Shown one piece after another: positions 27,548 through 37,159 of a stretch of 54,028 nt of DNA; the stretch's first letter is position 1; every line of letters begins with the position of its first letter. The notes under the pieces were generated by a model, which saw only the letters and a list, made by a program, of their open reading frames with translations, ran no database searches and was not told where the DNA came from. Source of the stretch: an uncultured Lachnospiraceae bacterium (GTDB taxonomy: Bacteria > Bacillota > Clostridia > Lachnospirales > Lachnospiraceae); contig CAMEDC010000019.1 of NCBI GenBank assembly GCA_945913255.1, positions 1 to 54,028 on the forward strand, written 5' to 3'. Position numbers and translations under genes: made by a program.

Positions 27548-29137
27548 ATGTCAGTCATTGCAAAAAATCCAATCATGCCGGGTTTCTATCCGGATCCTTC
27601 CATCTGTGCGGTAGGAGAAGATTATTATTTAGTTTGTTCCAGCTTTGCTTATTTTCCGGGGTTACCATTGCTGCATAGCAAGGATTTGACTCATTGGGAA
27701 CAGATTGGCAGCGTGCTGGACAGAGAGTCCCAGCTTCCGTTGGAGAACGCAGGACATTCACAGGGGCTTTTTGCTCCAACAATACGCTATTATGACGGAA
27801 CTTTTTACGTCATCTGTACGAATGTGTCTCACGGGGGCAATTTTATTGTGACTGCGAAAAATCCGGAAGGACCATGGTCGGAACCGTATTATATCCAGGG
27901 CGCCGACGGTATTGACCCCAGCCTGTTCTTTGATGAGGACGGCAAATGCTATTACATAGGAACCCATCCCAATCCGGAGGGGTGTCGCTATAACGGGGAC
28001 TGGTACATCTGGATCCAGGAGCTTGATCTGAATGAAATGAAGCTGGTCGGCGAGCATAAAAATGTTTGGAACGGTGCCATGAGAAATATCATTTGGCCGG
28101 AGGGACCGCATCTCTATAAAAAAGATGGTTATTACTATATCATGCACGCGGAGGGCGGAACCGGACCGGATCATGCGGTGACTATCTGTAGAAGTCGGGA
28201 TATCTGGGGCCCCTACGAAAACAATTTCTGTAATCCAATCCTGACCCACAGGCATCTTGGACAGGCGTATCCCATTAAGTATGTGGGACATGCAGACATG
28301 ATTCAGACACCCCGCGGAGAGTGGTACATGGTTATGCTGGCGGTCCGTCCGACGGAAAGCTATACCACCATGGGCAGAGAAACCTTCCTGGCAAAGGTTA
28401 CCTGGGAAAATGACTGGCCGGTGGTGAATGCCGGTGTGGGAAAACTGACCGATGAGGTGGAGATCGACCTGCCGGAGTGGAATCCTATGGAAGCTGATTC
28501 CTATACCAGCCGCTGCCTCGCTCTGGGTAAGAAGAATGCGCTCCCAGGCAGCAGCAGGAAATATGATTTTACAGGCATGAAAACATTGGGAGATGAATTC
28601 CTGTTCCTGCGCCGGCCGGGTGAAGACAGATGCAGACTGGAAGAAGGGAAAGGCCTTTTGTTGAAATGCAGCCCGGTTACTTTAAAGGAAACGGCGAGTC
28701 CCTCCTATGTGGCTGTCCGGCAGCAGCATCACAGTTTCCGTGTTGAGACGGAGCTTGAGACAGCAGGTCTGACGGAAGGAAGGAGAGCAGGGCTGGCATT
28801 GGTGCAAAATAATGAATACCAGCTTCGTGTGGAAGTGACGGAGAATGTACTGGAGGTTCTTCTCTGTGAAAAAGGGGAGGACAATTTGATTTCACGGGTA
28901 AAGTTGCCCGCAGCACAGAAGATAGGAATTGCTTTGAAGATAAATGGTCTGAATGCTTCGGTAGAAATTCTTCATGGCGATGAGACAGGACTTGCGGCGA
29001 AATATATTGATATCCGTTCCCTCTCAACGGAGGTGGCCGGCGGATTTGTGGGATGTACAGTGGGAATGTACGCTGTATCGGAAAAAGATGAGGAGGATGC
29101 TGTTGCATGCTTCCGCAGTTTTTCCTATAACGCTTAA
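27548..29137 (+). CDS. GH43 beta-xylosidase (subfamily-11-like)
   Basis: This 529-residue protein without a signal peptide is probably cytoplasmic. It has a GH43 propeller (about 5-310) and a C-terminal beta-sandwich (about 330-525) typical of XynB-type xylosidases. The catalytic set is complete: D16 in YPDPS, D123 in IDPSLFFDEDG and E185 in WPEGPHLYK. It most likely hydrolyses xylo-oligosaccharides made by the upstream GH10 enzyme, possibly with arabinofuranosidase side activity. It is the last gene of the xylanase operon. No hairpin terminator was found in the short gap before the next promoter. Confidence 0.93.
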   Translation: MSVIAKNPIMPGFYPDPSICAVGEDYYLVCSSFAYFPGLPLLHSKDLTHWEQIGSVLDRESQLPLENAGHSQGLFAPTIRYYDGTFYVICTNVSHGGNFIVTAKNPEGPWSEPYYIQGADGIDPSLFFDEDGKCYYIGTHPNPEGCRYNGDWYIWIQELDLNEMKLVGEHKNVWNGAMRNIIWPEGPHLYKKDGYYYIMHAEGGTGPDHAVTICRSRDIWGPYENNFCNPILTHRHLGQAYPIKYVGHADMIQTPRGEWYMVMLAVRPTESYTTMGRETFLAKVTWENDWPVVNAGVGKLTDEVEIDLPEWNPMEADSYTSRCLALGKKNALPGSSRKYDFTGMKTLGDEFLFLRRPGEDRCRLEEGKGLLLKCSPVTLKETASPSYVAVRQQHHSFRVETELETAGLTEGRRAGLALVQNNEYQLRVEVTENVLEVLLCEKGEDNLISRVKLPAAQKIGIALKINGLNASVEILHGDETGLAAKYIDIRSLSTEVAGGFVGCTVGMYAVSEKDEEDAVACFRSFSYNA

Positions 29138-29179
29138 GACTATGCCTTCTAATCACATTACATACTTGATTGAATGAAA

Positions 29180-29229
29180 AAAATGTATCCGTATTTGTCA
29201 GATTATGGTATAATAAATCGATACATTTT
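29180..29229 (+). promoter_or_regulatory. Extended -10 promoter enclosed by a 10-bp perfect inverted repeat
   Basis: AAAATGTATC (29180-29189) and GATACATTTT (29220-29229) are perfect inverted copies with 30 bases between them, centre to centre 40 bp (about four helical turns). Between them is an extended -10, TGGTATAAT (29206-29214). The left arm covers the -35 zone and the right arm the predicted start of transcription. This is a strong candidate operator for a repressor of the giant-ATPase unit. Confidence 0.7.
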
Positions 29230-29244
29230 CGTTCAAAAAGAACG
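29230..29244 (+). other. Small 5-prime leader stem-loop
   Basis: CGTTC-AAAAA-GAACG forms a perfect 5-bp stem with a 5-base loop, 9 bases before the ribosome site (TAGGAGG, 29254-29260) of the giant gene. Confidence 0.5.
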
Positions 29245-29269
29245 GTATGTGGATAGGAGGCAGTTTTTT

Positions 29270-32200
29270 ATGAGGATAGAAGAAGTTTTCAGGGAAAATT
29301 TAATGCAGAAAACAGTCATCATAACTACCGAAGATGGAAGAATGATAATGGGGGATCTGCTGGGCGTTATCAGGGACGAACTGCTTCTGGAGAGTAACGG
29401 CAGTGAACAGCGTATTCGCTCGGAAGAAATCTGTTCACTTACGGAAGCGACAGAGGAAAACAGCCTTCTGCTAAATTGCAATGCCTTTGAAAAAGTGCTG
29501 ATAGAGGGCAGGCTGGAACTTTTTGGGGACTATGTGGAGCACCCGGAGAAGCTGGAGGCGCTTGGATACAAGAGTGAGGAAAGGGACAGAATCTGCAACA
29601 AAATAAAAAGCGGCACCTACGGAAAGGGCATGGACGCCTACAGTATTGCGGCAAGAATCGACGGAATGCAGGGAAACCGCGGTCAGCTGGCGGAAAAGTA
29701 TTACAGAAGGGCGATTGTCGAGAACAATGAATTGAACAGAGGAAAGGCTCTGACAAAGCTGTATCTGTATTTTATGGCAGAAAACCGCTGCGAAGATGCG
29801 GTTGCTCTGGTGCAGGAGTATCCGGAATTGGAAAACTTTTCATCTGTGACGGCACAGTTTGCTTATATCAGGGCGCTGCAGGCATGCGGACAGGATGTCC
29901 GGGACTATTACCGACACAACTATTCCAAGGTGTCTCCGGTCAGTGAGGCAGATTATCTGCTCATTTTATCTCATCTGAGACAGATGCCGGACAATCTTGT
30001 GGCCGGACAGTTTTTTAAGAAACTGCTGGACAGCCGTGAAAACTATCTCCGGGCAGCGGCAGAGGCACTGCAATACAGTCTGGAAAACCAAAAACCGGAG
30101 GACTTTCTTCGCCTGAAAACGAGATTCCTCGGAAAATATATCTATGCCTGTCCGCTGGAGCAGCTGAGAGAAATACTGTCAGTCGACAATCCTATCGGGG
30201 AACTTCCGGAGGAAGGAGATAAACAGCAGCTTCTGGAGGAGGCGGTAACCAGATGCCTGGAAAAGCCATTTGGTATTTTTAATGCGGTTTTGCTGGAGCA
30301 GCAGGCAGAAATGCATTCTGCGGTTTTGGAGAAAGAAAAGCAAACCCAGCGGGAAGGCGCGGAAGAGAAGCTTGCAAGATATTCCAAACAGGAGGATAAA
30401 AGTCTCTTTTTACTGCAGCTTCGCATACTGGCCTGCTGCGGAGTGGAGGAAGAAAGGATAACAGAGTATCAGGGAATCCTGCGGAAAAATGCCGATAACA
30501 GGCTGATGGATGCCTTGATTCAGTATCAGTATTCAGAGATGGGGCTGTTGTTAAAGGATACGGAACGGCTTCTGTCAATGGGATATACAGAGGCTGAGGT
30601 GGAGAAGTTTCGTAAAACCTATGCGGCACGTTGCTATCCGGAGGGGAATACGGATTATGAAGCTGCATCCAGGTTGCAGATATGGGGATTTAACGATAAA
30701 GCACTTGAATTGTACAAAAAGTCCCTGAACTCCTTGAAGCACAAAGAGGCCCTCAATCAGATTATGACGATGCTGATTGGCATGAAGGATTATGAGGACT
30801 ATGAGGACTATTATATGCAGCTTGACAATGTCTCCAGAGAGAAGACGCTTTTTAAAAATTTTTATCTCGAGACATTGTTCCGCATGGGAAATTATGAAAA
30901 GCTGCTGGAACTCTATCGGAAAGAGGGGAGTACAATCACGCAGGCAGCCGTTTTGAAAAACGTGCTGGTTGCGGAACTGTCTGTGCCGGATGAGGCAATA
31001 CGCAGTGAGGTTCGGTGCAAAATTTTGGAGCTGCCCATGTTGGATGTCGTTTTCTGGCAGAGTTATCTGACACGGCTTCGCTCAGGGAACGAGGAGGATT
31101 TCCTTCAGCTGCGCCGGAAAATAATGGAAGAGAAGGGCTATGCCGGTGCAACCCCGGAAAAAACGGCAGAGCTTTTGTACAGTATTGACGGCATATGGCA
31201 GCGGAGAGGGGATATTGAGTTTCTGCGCGGACTCCCGGAACAGGGAGAATCTCCTTTACTGCCCTATATACTCCTGCGCACATGCGAAAATTCCGAACAG
31301 GAGCAGAAAGAGTATTTTGAAGAGATACTCAGACGTCTGGAGGAGGATTTGAATCGTATGGCGTTTGAGGAGGCTCATTCTGTTGCGGGGTACCTTTTAA
31401 AGAATAATTATGATAATGAACAGCTGAGAAGAATTTATGAGATATCTGGAAAAGGAAGGGATATCTACAATATGCTGCCTGCCGGACAGAGTAATTACGC
31501 TGTGAGCAAGCGGTTTCTTCTGCTGGGGTTTGACAGAGAAAAGGCGTATGGACTGCTGCAGGAGGAACTGGAATCGGGGATGGATGAGGAACAGTCGGCT
31601 CTTTGCGGTCTGGAACTGGTGAATCATCTAGTGGAGGACAGGCGGTATGAAGAAGCGGTTAACTGGGGGAGCCGCATTCTGACACAAAATCGTATCTTCA
31701 GCTATCCGGCAGTGAGTGCAGCGGTAAATAAGGCTTATGATGAATTGCAGGATGCAGAAGGGAAAAAACAGCTGACGGAGAAGCTGGAACAGTTTTTTCA
31801 AACGGCTGTTGCAGAAAGAAATTTTACATTGGCATCGCAGATTCGTGATAATATCCTGATGCTGGATAAAAATAACAGACTGGCAGATGAGTATGGTGAG
31901 TTCTTTAAAATGGTGCAGAACGGTGTGTTGAATGTCAATGAAGAGGATATCATCGGGCAGGCTAATATCATTCGTTTTGTAGAGAGGGACAATCAGAAGT
32001 ACATTGGATTCCTGAAAGGGGCGATAGCGGACAACAGACTCAGGGATGAGAGGAAAACGGAAGGAGCAGCCATGCTTCTGGAGGCTTTGGAAGAAATACA
32101 GGACTGGGAACAGTTCCGAAGTTTTGCAGGACAGCTGGAAACCCTGAAGATTTCATACAACAGTCGGCTGATAGATGTCCTGCGTCGTTTCTCTGCCGGA

Positions 32201-35200
32201 CATATGGAGATGGAGGAGAGAATCCGGCTTTTTGCCGCTTTGGTAGACAATTGTGAAAGTGATCAGAAAACGCCGCTTCTTCAGAAACTGGAGAAGTTTT
32301 ATGAGGAGGCGCTGGAAAAGCAGCTTGATATTGATACGCAGGCGGCACTTGGCTATATGTGGCAGCTTCTGCAGCTGATGCCATCCTTCCAGGTTAAGCT
32401 GTGCTATGTCCGGTTGCTGCTTTCTGCAGGTAACTATGAGCTCGCCCAGAAACTGCTTGTTTTGTTTGTCCCCGAGAAAATGGAGACGGAAGATAAGTAC
32501 CGAGATGCGGTTAACAGTCTTGCGCAGCAGCATTATTACGGACAGCTGCCCGGTCTGGATCAGGTTTTTGCGGACATGGTGAAGTCGGATGCGCCATACA
32601 ACATCAGGCAGTTTTCAGATCAGTATAAAAGCTTTGTCACCTTCACGCAGGAAGAAAAGCGGATACAGAGTGCCATGAGCGATAAGGCGTTTCGCGTCAA
32701 TGTGGGAGATGACGTCAGCAGACATGCGGTTATCAAGGCAATCCTGTGTCATCCCACATGGTATAAAGCGTGGTATACCTATTTCCTGTGCATAACCAAG
32801 GGAAGTACGGCGGCAGAACCGCAGCTTCGCTTCGGTATCTATTCCAATTTGTATGTGACAAACAAGAGCGCTGCCAATGACGACAGCTATAATAACAGTA
32901 TGAGGTCGATTCCCGAATGCGAACAGAAATATCGTGACTATGCTCCCTATTATTTTCTGTATATGCGTTATTTGAGAGGAGATTATCTGGGAGAGGACTA
33001 CCGGATTGATTTTGAAGTAAAGAAAACCACAAAGAAGGTTTCCGAGAATAAAAAACTTTTTCAGACGGAAAAGGGAGTACAGGAGGATACTGCCTATAAG
33101 GCACGGCTGGCCAGAGATTACATTGATTTATTTAAATTGCTGGATTATAAGAACGATTATCTCTTTGTGAAGGCGGCGAGATATGTTGCAAATAACAGCC
33201 ATCAGGAGGAATATTTTTATCATCTGTTCAGAACGGAACTGTTGCAGAGAGAGCTTGTAACCTGTATCAGACAATGTATTGAGCTGGTAATGCGCAGCAA
33301 AGGCCGGGAAAACCCGCTGCTGACGGAGATGCTGCAGGATCTGGAAAAAGTGAAGGGAGAGCATTACAGGGTTATCGATTTTCTGTGGGAGTGTGCCCGG
33401 GATAAAGAAAATGTTGGCGATAATGAAGTGATTTTGAAATTGCTTTACAGATATCGTGAGGAGCCGGAGGACGCAAAACTGGACGAACTGACACAGGAGT
33501 GGCAGAGAACAGGCGAAATTGACAGGGGAATCCGTATTTTACAGCGCCTCAGAGAATGTTTTCAGGAAGCTCCCGGTATTTCCCATGCATTGTCCAAGCT
33601 GTATACCTGGAGTCATGATGAAAAGTATTTCTGGAATCTTTACCAGGAACAGATAAAGGTATTAAAGGTTCTGGATTCGGAAAAGGCTTTGTTTAAGGGA
33701 TGCAGAAAAGCGCTGATTCTGATTGCATTAATGGGTAAGGATAATCTGTATGCGGACATCCTGCAGCAGTATGAGGAGTACAGCCACGGCATGGGGGAAG
33801 GTCGTACAGAGGAATTGAATGCCTATAAAGAAGCCTGTCAGGTTGCGTGCGGAATCTACGGAAGAAATGATGATGATTTCGTTGCGGATTTGCTGAAGGC
33901 AACTCTCTGGAACAGCTGGGTTGATTTCCCGCAAAAACACATAAAGTCGCAGCTGTACCAGGTGCCGGAAATTCTGACCCTGTTACAGCCTGGTAAGTGC
34001 GGCTTCCTTGCTGCGAATATTCGTTATGCCATTTCCTGTCGGGAGGAAGAGGATGATGAAGCGAAACAGCAGGAAGTGATAGGGATTGTCGATAACATAG
34101 TGCAGCTGTTGAGCGGGCAGTCTCCCAGAGAATTGATTGAGAGGGTGCTGACTTTACCGGATGCGGAAAGAAAGCAGTACGGCATCTGGCTCGGAATGCT
34201 GAAGAAGGGGAACAGGCTGCTTACAAATCTGTTTCGGAGCAGAGAGTACCTTTCTCTGCTGTATGAAGGCTGGGATTTTGTCTATGGAAAGGAAGAAGTT
34301 CTCGAACAACTGGAAGAATATGATCAGGTACAGCAGCCGAATTATCTGGATATCTGTGTGACTGCGGACAGGCGGTATCAGGATGAAAAGCTGATTTATA
34401 GTCAGGCAAAGCTCTTGTTTCAGAAAAAACAGTATGAATTGCTGGATGCCCTGTGCAAGGAGATTACGATTCAGGAAAACTGGAGCGGAGTGAAGACATA
34501 TCGCGGAGCCGCAAGAATAATGGGAAAACTTGCAGGTGCCGACCTTTATGTCAAGCAGCTGGAAGGGGCGGAGTTCCTGGACGTTGCCCAGCTGATATGC
34601 CGTGAGACGCCGGGAAATCTGCCGCAGCTGAAAGGTCTGTGTAATACGGTACAGCTGAATGCACTGGAAACGGTAATTCATATTGTGGCAGGTAATTATA
34701 CGGTTGCGATTCCCAGAATCAATGAGGAGAGATCTGCCGTCTGGAAGGAGCCGTTCCTGCAGCTTCTGTATATCTATGGGGATATGACTCTGAAAAAACG
34801 GCTGGAGCAGGAGCACGGTGAGGCGGTTGCAGAAGGGAATTACATCACACCTTCGGAAGAACAGAAGGAGAAAAAAATGTTTTTCGCTGTGGAAGACAGG
34901 GAGATTCTGCCTCAGAAGAGAGGAATTATGGAATATCCTTTCATGAGGGAGGCTTTGGAAAGTATTCCGGCTGAAGAATATGAAAAGGCAGAGACAGAAG
35001 GCTTTCAAAAGCTGCAGAAGGAGTATGATAATCTGCATAATGCAGATGAGAGTTACCAGAATCTTGAACTGCGCAAAGAACTGCTGGCAAAGCTGATCTA
35101 TCTTGCAAAAAAAGGGAACCGTGCAGATGAGTATGTGGATTATTGCACTCATCTGGGAATTGTTATTTTCAGAATACAGAGGGAGACGGAATTGCAGAAT

Positions 35201-37156
35201 TCCCGTGCGACTTTGTTTGGCACCATAGGCCTTCTGGATCAAAAAAGCAGGCAGACGGTAGCGGCAGCCAGGGAAGCCTTCCAGATGATGATGGCCGATT
35301 ATCAGAGTCTGGGAGAAATTATTGACGATAATGATGAACTGGAGCAGTCCATAAAGAGATTGTTGAATGTCAATACCTATCGTCCCTATTCAGAGTTTCT
35401 TGCCAATATGGGAGCAATCAGAGAGAAGCTGGTGTCCTTAAGTGAGCAGAAGGAACTGGAGCAGAGGAGACAGCAGCTGAATGAGATTGAGAAACAGCTG
35501 GGAACCTGCCTGAATAAATATGATACTTTCAGGGATGTCTACAGAGCATGGAGAGAAATTTGCCATGAAGAGACTCAGCGGCTGGAAAAGGGTGTTGTGC
35601 TGTCTCTGAAGATGGAAACACTTCAGTGCGGATTATCCGGCAAAATCTGTGGTGTCATTCATAATGCCGGGAAAAAGCCGGCAGAGAATGTTGTCGTGAG
35701 AGCCCTGTTTGGCGACAATATTTATTGCAGAGAAAACGAGAAACGCTTTAAGGTTATTTACGGAGAGGATACGGTAACGGTGGCCTTTGATGTCCGCTGC
35801 AGAGAGGAAGGAAAAAGACATCCCTATACAGTGGAACTTGAATATGATAATGAGAAGAATGCCGAGAAAGCGGAATATCATTTTGAAGTCAGGATTGAGG
35901 ACAGACAGGTTGAGAATCTGAGCAGTCCGTATTTCTTCAGCCCGGTAAAACAGGATAATGATTTCTACGGCAGAACAGAGGAACTGGACAAGATATTGCG
36001 GTATCTGAACAGTACAGCCAATGATCCGATTGTCATGCGAGGTCTGAAGCGGGTAGGTAAAACTTCTATTTTGCTTCGTCTGGAACGCATGCTCTGTGAT
36101 AGTGAGGAGTATATTCCGATTTACCAGTCCTGCCAGGGCTACGGAACCAATATGATTAACAGTGTCTTTGTGGGAAGTGTGATTACCAGGCTGAAAGCAG
36201 AAGGAGTGGAAGATGAGGAATGCTGCAGTTATGCCCAGTATAATTGCAGTGAGAATCCGGAGAAGCTTTATGATTTTTATCAGTATCTGCAGAATTCAGG
36301 AATACTCGGTAAAAAGCGCATCCTGCTGATGATTGATGAAGTCGAGGAGATTTTTGAGAATGTTGATGACGGACATGATGACGGTGAGAAAAAGGATGAA
36401 ATTGCTTCAAAGGAAGGAACGAAACAGCAACCCTATATCAATAAACGTATTTATAAGGTGTTGAGAACAATTCTGCAGCATCTGGGCTGTGTACGCTTTA
36501 TCTTCTGCGGTGCGGATTATCTGACAGACATTTTATATAATAATTCGCTTGTTGATTTGTTTGAGACAACTCAACCGGTTATCATCAGACGCCTGGACAG
36601 GAAAGCTGCCAGACAGGTTGTAACAGAGCCTGTTGCAGGAATCATTAATTATACGGAGGAGGCACTGGAACGTATCTGGTATTACCTGGGTGGACACAGC
36701 TTCTATATCAAAAAGACATGTGCGGAAATTGTATCCATATTAAATGATGAAATCGAAATCGATGAGGATGAAGAGGAGACAATCGGACGCGGGCGCGTTA
36801 CGGTTTATGCGAATGATGTGGATATCGCCGTAAACAATGTACTCAGTGTCAGCTCCAATATGTCTTATCTGGACAGATTCCTGAGCAGGGACGAAGAGCA
36901 GGTAATCAAATGGCTTTGTGATGAAATGCACAGTGCAGTGGATTTGGTTCCGATGGAACATCTCGAGGAGAAGGCAGAATCTGTCTGGGCGGAAGGAAAG
37001 GGAGCCAGACTCAAACGTGCATTGGAGAAGCTGCTGTTCAAGGATATTATCCTGAAAAAGAAGGATTTCGAGACAGATTATTACAAGTTTTCCATTGAAA
37101 TTTTCCGTATGTGGTATTCCATCGGAAGCTTTGAAGACTATGAAGAGGAGAAATAA
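29270..37156 (+). CDS. Giant solenoid protein with C-terminal STAND/AAA-type ATPase (2628 residues)
   Basis: I recognise no named family for the whole protein. In order: residues about 12-60 look like a small Sm/SH3-like barrel (VIITTEDGRMIMGDLLGVI, then LLLESNG). About 100-2050 is a very long run of alpha-alpha repeats, TPR-like in places (YYRRAIVENN near 145; GNYEKLLELYR near 545). A short coiled coil lies near 2055-2085. About 2110-2220 is an Ig/CARDB-like beta domain. From FYGR (about 2231) comes a STAND/AAA ATPase with Walker A GLKRVGKTS (2258-2266), Walker B LLMIDE (D2356, E2357), sensor-like FIFCGAD and RLDRKAARQVV. A winged-helix-like C-terminus ends the protein. STAND ATPases with repeat arms are typically ligand-triggered signal switches. 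The start at 29270 has TAGGAGG with a 9-base spacer; an in-frame ATG at 29174 lies upstream of the promoter. The partner gene follows 3 bp later. Confidence 0.75.
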   Translation: MRIEEVFRENLMQKTVIITTEDGRMIMGDLLGVIRDELLLESNGSEQRIRSEEICSLTEATEENSLLLNCNAFEKVLIEGRLELFGDYVEHPEKLEALGYKSEERDRICNKIKSGTYGKGMDAYSIAARIDGMQGNRGQLAEKYYRRAIVENNELNRGKALTKLYLYFMAENRCEDAVALVQEYPELENFSSVTAQFAYIRALQACGQDVRDYYRHNYSKVSPVSEADYLLILSHLRQMPDNLVAGQFFKKLLDSRENYLRAAAEALQYSLENQKPEDFLRLKTRFLGKYIYACPLEQLREILSVDNPIGELPEEGDKQQLLEEAVTRCLEKPFGIFNAVLLEQQAEMHSAVLEKEKQTQREGAEEKLARYSKQEDKSLFLLQLRILACCGVEEERITEYQGILRKNADNRLMDALIQYQYSEMGLLLKDTERLLSMGYTEAEVEKFRKTYAARCYPEGNTDYEAASRLQIWGFNDKALELYKKSLNSLKHKEALNQIMTMLIGMKDYEDYEDYYMQLDNVSREKTLFKNFYLETLFRMGNYEKLLELYRKEGSTITQAAVLKNVLVAELSVPDEAIRSEVRCKILELPMLDVVFWQSYLTRLRSGNEEDFLQLRRKIMEEKGYAGATPEKTAELLYSIDGIWQRRGDIEFLRGLPEQGESPLLPYILLRTCENSEQEQKEYFEEILRRLEEDLNRMAFEEAHSVAGYLLKNNYDNEQLRRIYEISGKGRDIYNMLPAGQSNYAVSKRFLLLGFDREKAYGLLQEELESGMDEEQSALCGLELVNHLVEDRRYEEAVNWGSRILTQNRIFSYPAVSAAVNKAYDELQDAEGKKQLTEKLEQFFQTAVAERNFTLASQIRDNILMLDKNNRLADEYGEFFKMVQNGVLNVNEEDIIGQANIIRFVERDNQKYIGFLKGAIADNRLRDERKTEGAAMLLEALEEIQDWEQFRSFAGQLETLKISYNSRLIDVLRRFSAGHMEMEERIRLFAALVDNCESDQKTPLLQKLEKFYEEALEKQLDIDTQAALGYMWQLLQLMPSFQVKLCYVRLLLSAGNYELAQKLLVLFVPEKMETEDKYRDAVNSLAQQHYYGQLPGLDQVFADMVKSDAPYNIRQFSDQYKSFVTFTQEEKRIQSAMSDKAFRVNVGDDVSRHAVIKAILCHPTWYKAWYTYFLCITKGSTAAEPQLRFGIYSNLYVTNKSAANDDSYNNSMRSIPECEQKYRDYAPYYFLYMRYLRGDYLGEDYRIDFEVKKTTKKVSENKKLFQTEKGVQEDTAYKARLARDYIDLFKLLDYKNDYLFVKAARYVANNSHQEEYFYHLFRTELLQRELVTCIRQCIELVMRSKGRENPLLTEMLQDLEKVKGEHYRVIDFLWECARDKENVGDNEVILKLLYRYREEPEDAKLDELTQEWQRTGEIDRGIRILQRLRECFQEAPGISHALSKLYTWSHDEKYFWNLYQEQIKVLKVLDSEKALFKGCRKALILIALMGKDNLYADILQQYEEYSHGMGEGRTEELNAYKEACQVACGIYGRNDDDFVADLLKATLWNSWVDFPQKHIKSQLYQVPEILTLLQPGKCGFLAANIRYAISCREEEDDEAKQQEVIGIVDNIVQLLSGQSPRELIERVLTLPDAERKQYGIWLGMLKKGNRLLTNLFRSREYLSLLYEGWDFVYGKEEVLEQLEEYDQVQQPNYLDICVTADRRYQDEKLIYSQAKLLFQKKQYELLDALCKEITIQENWSGVKTYRGAARIMGKLAGADLYVKQLEGAEFLDVAQLICRETPGNLPQLKGLCNTVQLNALETVIHIVAGNYTVAIPRINEERSAVWKEPFLQLLYIYGDMTLKKRLEQEHGEAVAEGNYITPSEEQKEKKMFFAVEDREILPQKRGIMEYPFMREALESIPAEEYEKAETEGFQKLQKEYDNLHNADESYQNLELRKELLAKLIYLAKKGNRADEYVDYCTHLGIVIFRIQRETELQNSRATLFGTIGLLDQKSRQTVAAAREAFQMMMADYQSLGEIIDDNDELEQSIKRLLNVNTYRPYSEFLANMGAIREKLVSLSEQKELEQRRQQLNEIEKQLGTCLNKYDTFRDVYRAWREICHEETQRLEKGVVLSLKMETLQCGLSGKICGVIHNAGKKPAENVVVRALFGDNIYCRENEKRFKVIYGEDTVTVAFDVRCREEGKRHPYTVELEYDNEKNAEKAEYHFEVRIEDRQVENLSSPYFFSPVKQDNDFYGRTEELDKILRYLNSTANDPIVMRGLKRVGKTSILLRLERMLCDSEEYIPIYQSCQGYGTNMINSVFVGSVITRLKAEGVEDEECCSYAQYNCSENPEKLYDFYQYLQNSGILGKKRILLMIDEVEEIFENVDDGHDDGEKKDEIASKEGTKQQPYINKRIYKVLRTILQHLGCVRFIFCGADYLTDILYNNSLVDLFETTQPVIIRRLDRKAARQVVTEPVAGIINYTEEALERIWYYLGGHSFYIKKTCAEIVSILNDEIEIDEDEEETIGRGRVTVYANDVDIAVNNVLSVSSNMSYLDRFLSRDEEQVIKWLCDEMHSAVDLVPMEHLEEKAESVWAEGKGARLKRALEKLLFKDIILKKKDFETDYYKFSIEIFRMWYSIGSFEDYEEEK

Positions 37157-37159
37157 ACG

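Noticed and set aside
29174..29269. Longer start for the giant ATPase.
   Set aside because: It lies upstream of the promoter and lacks a ribosome site; TAGGAGG precedes 29270.
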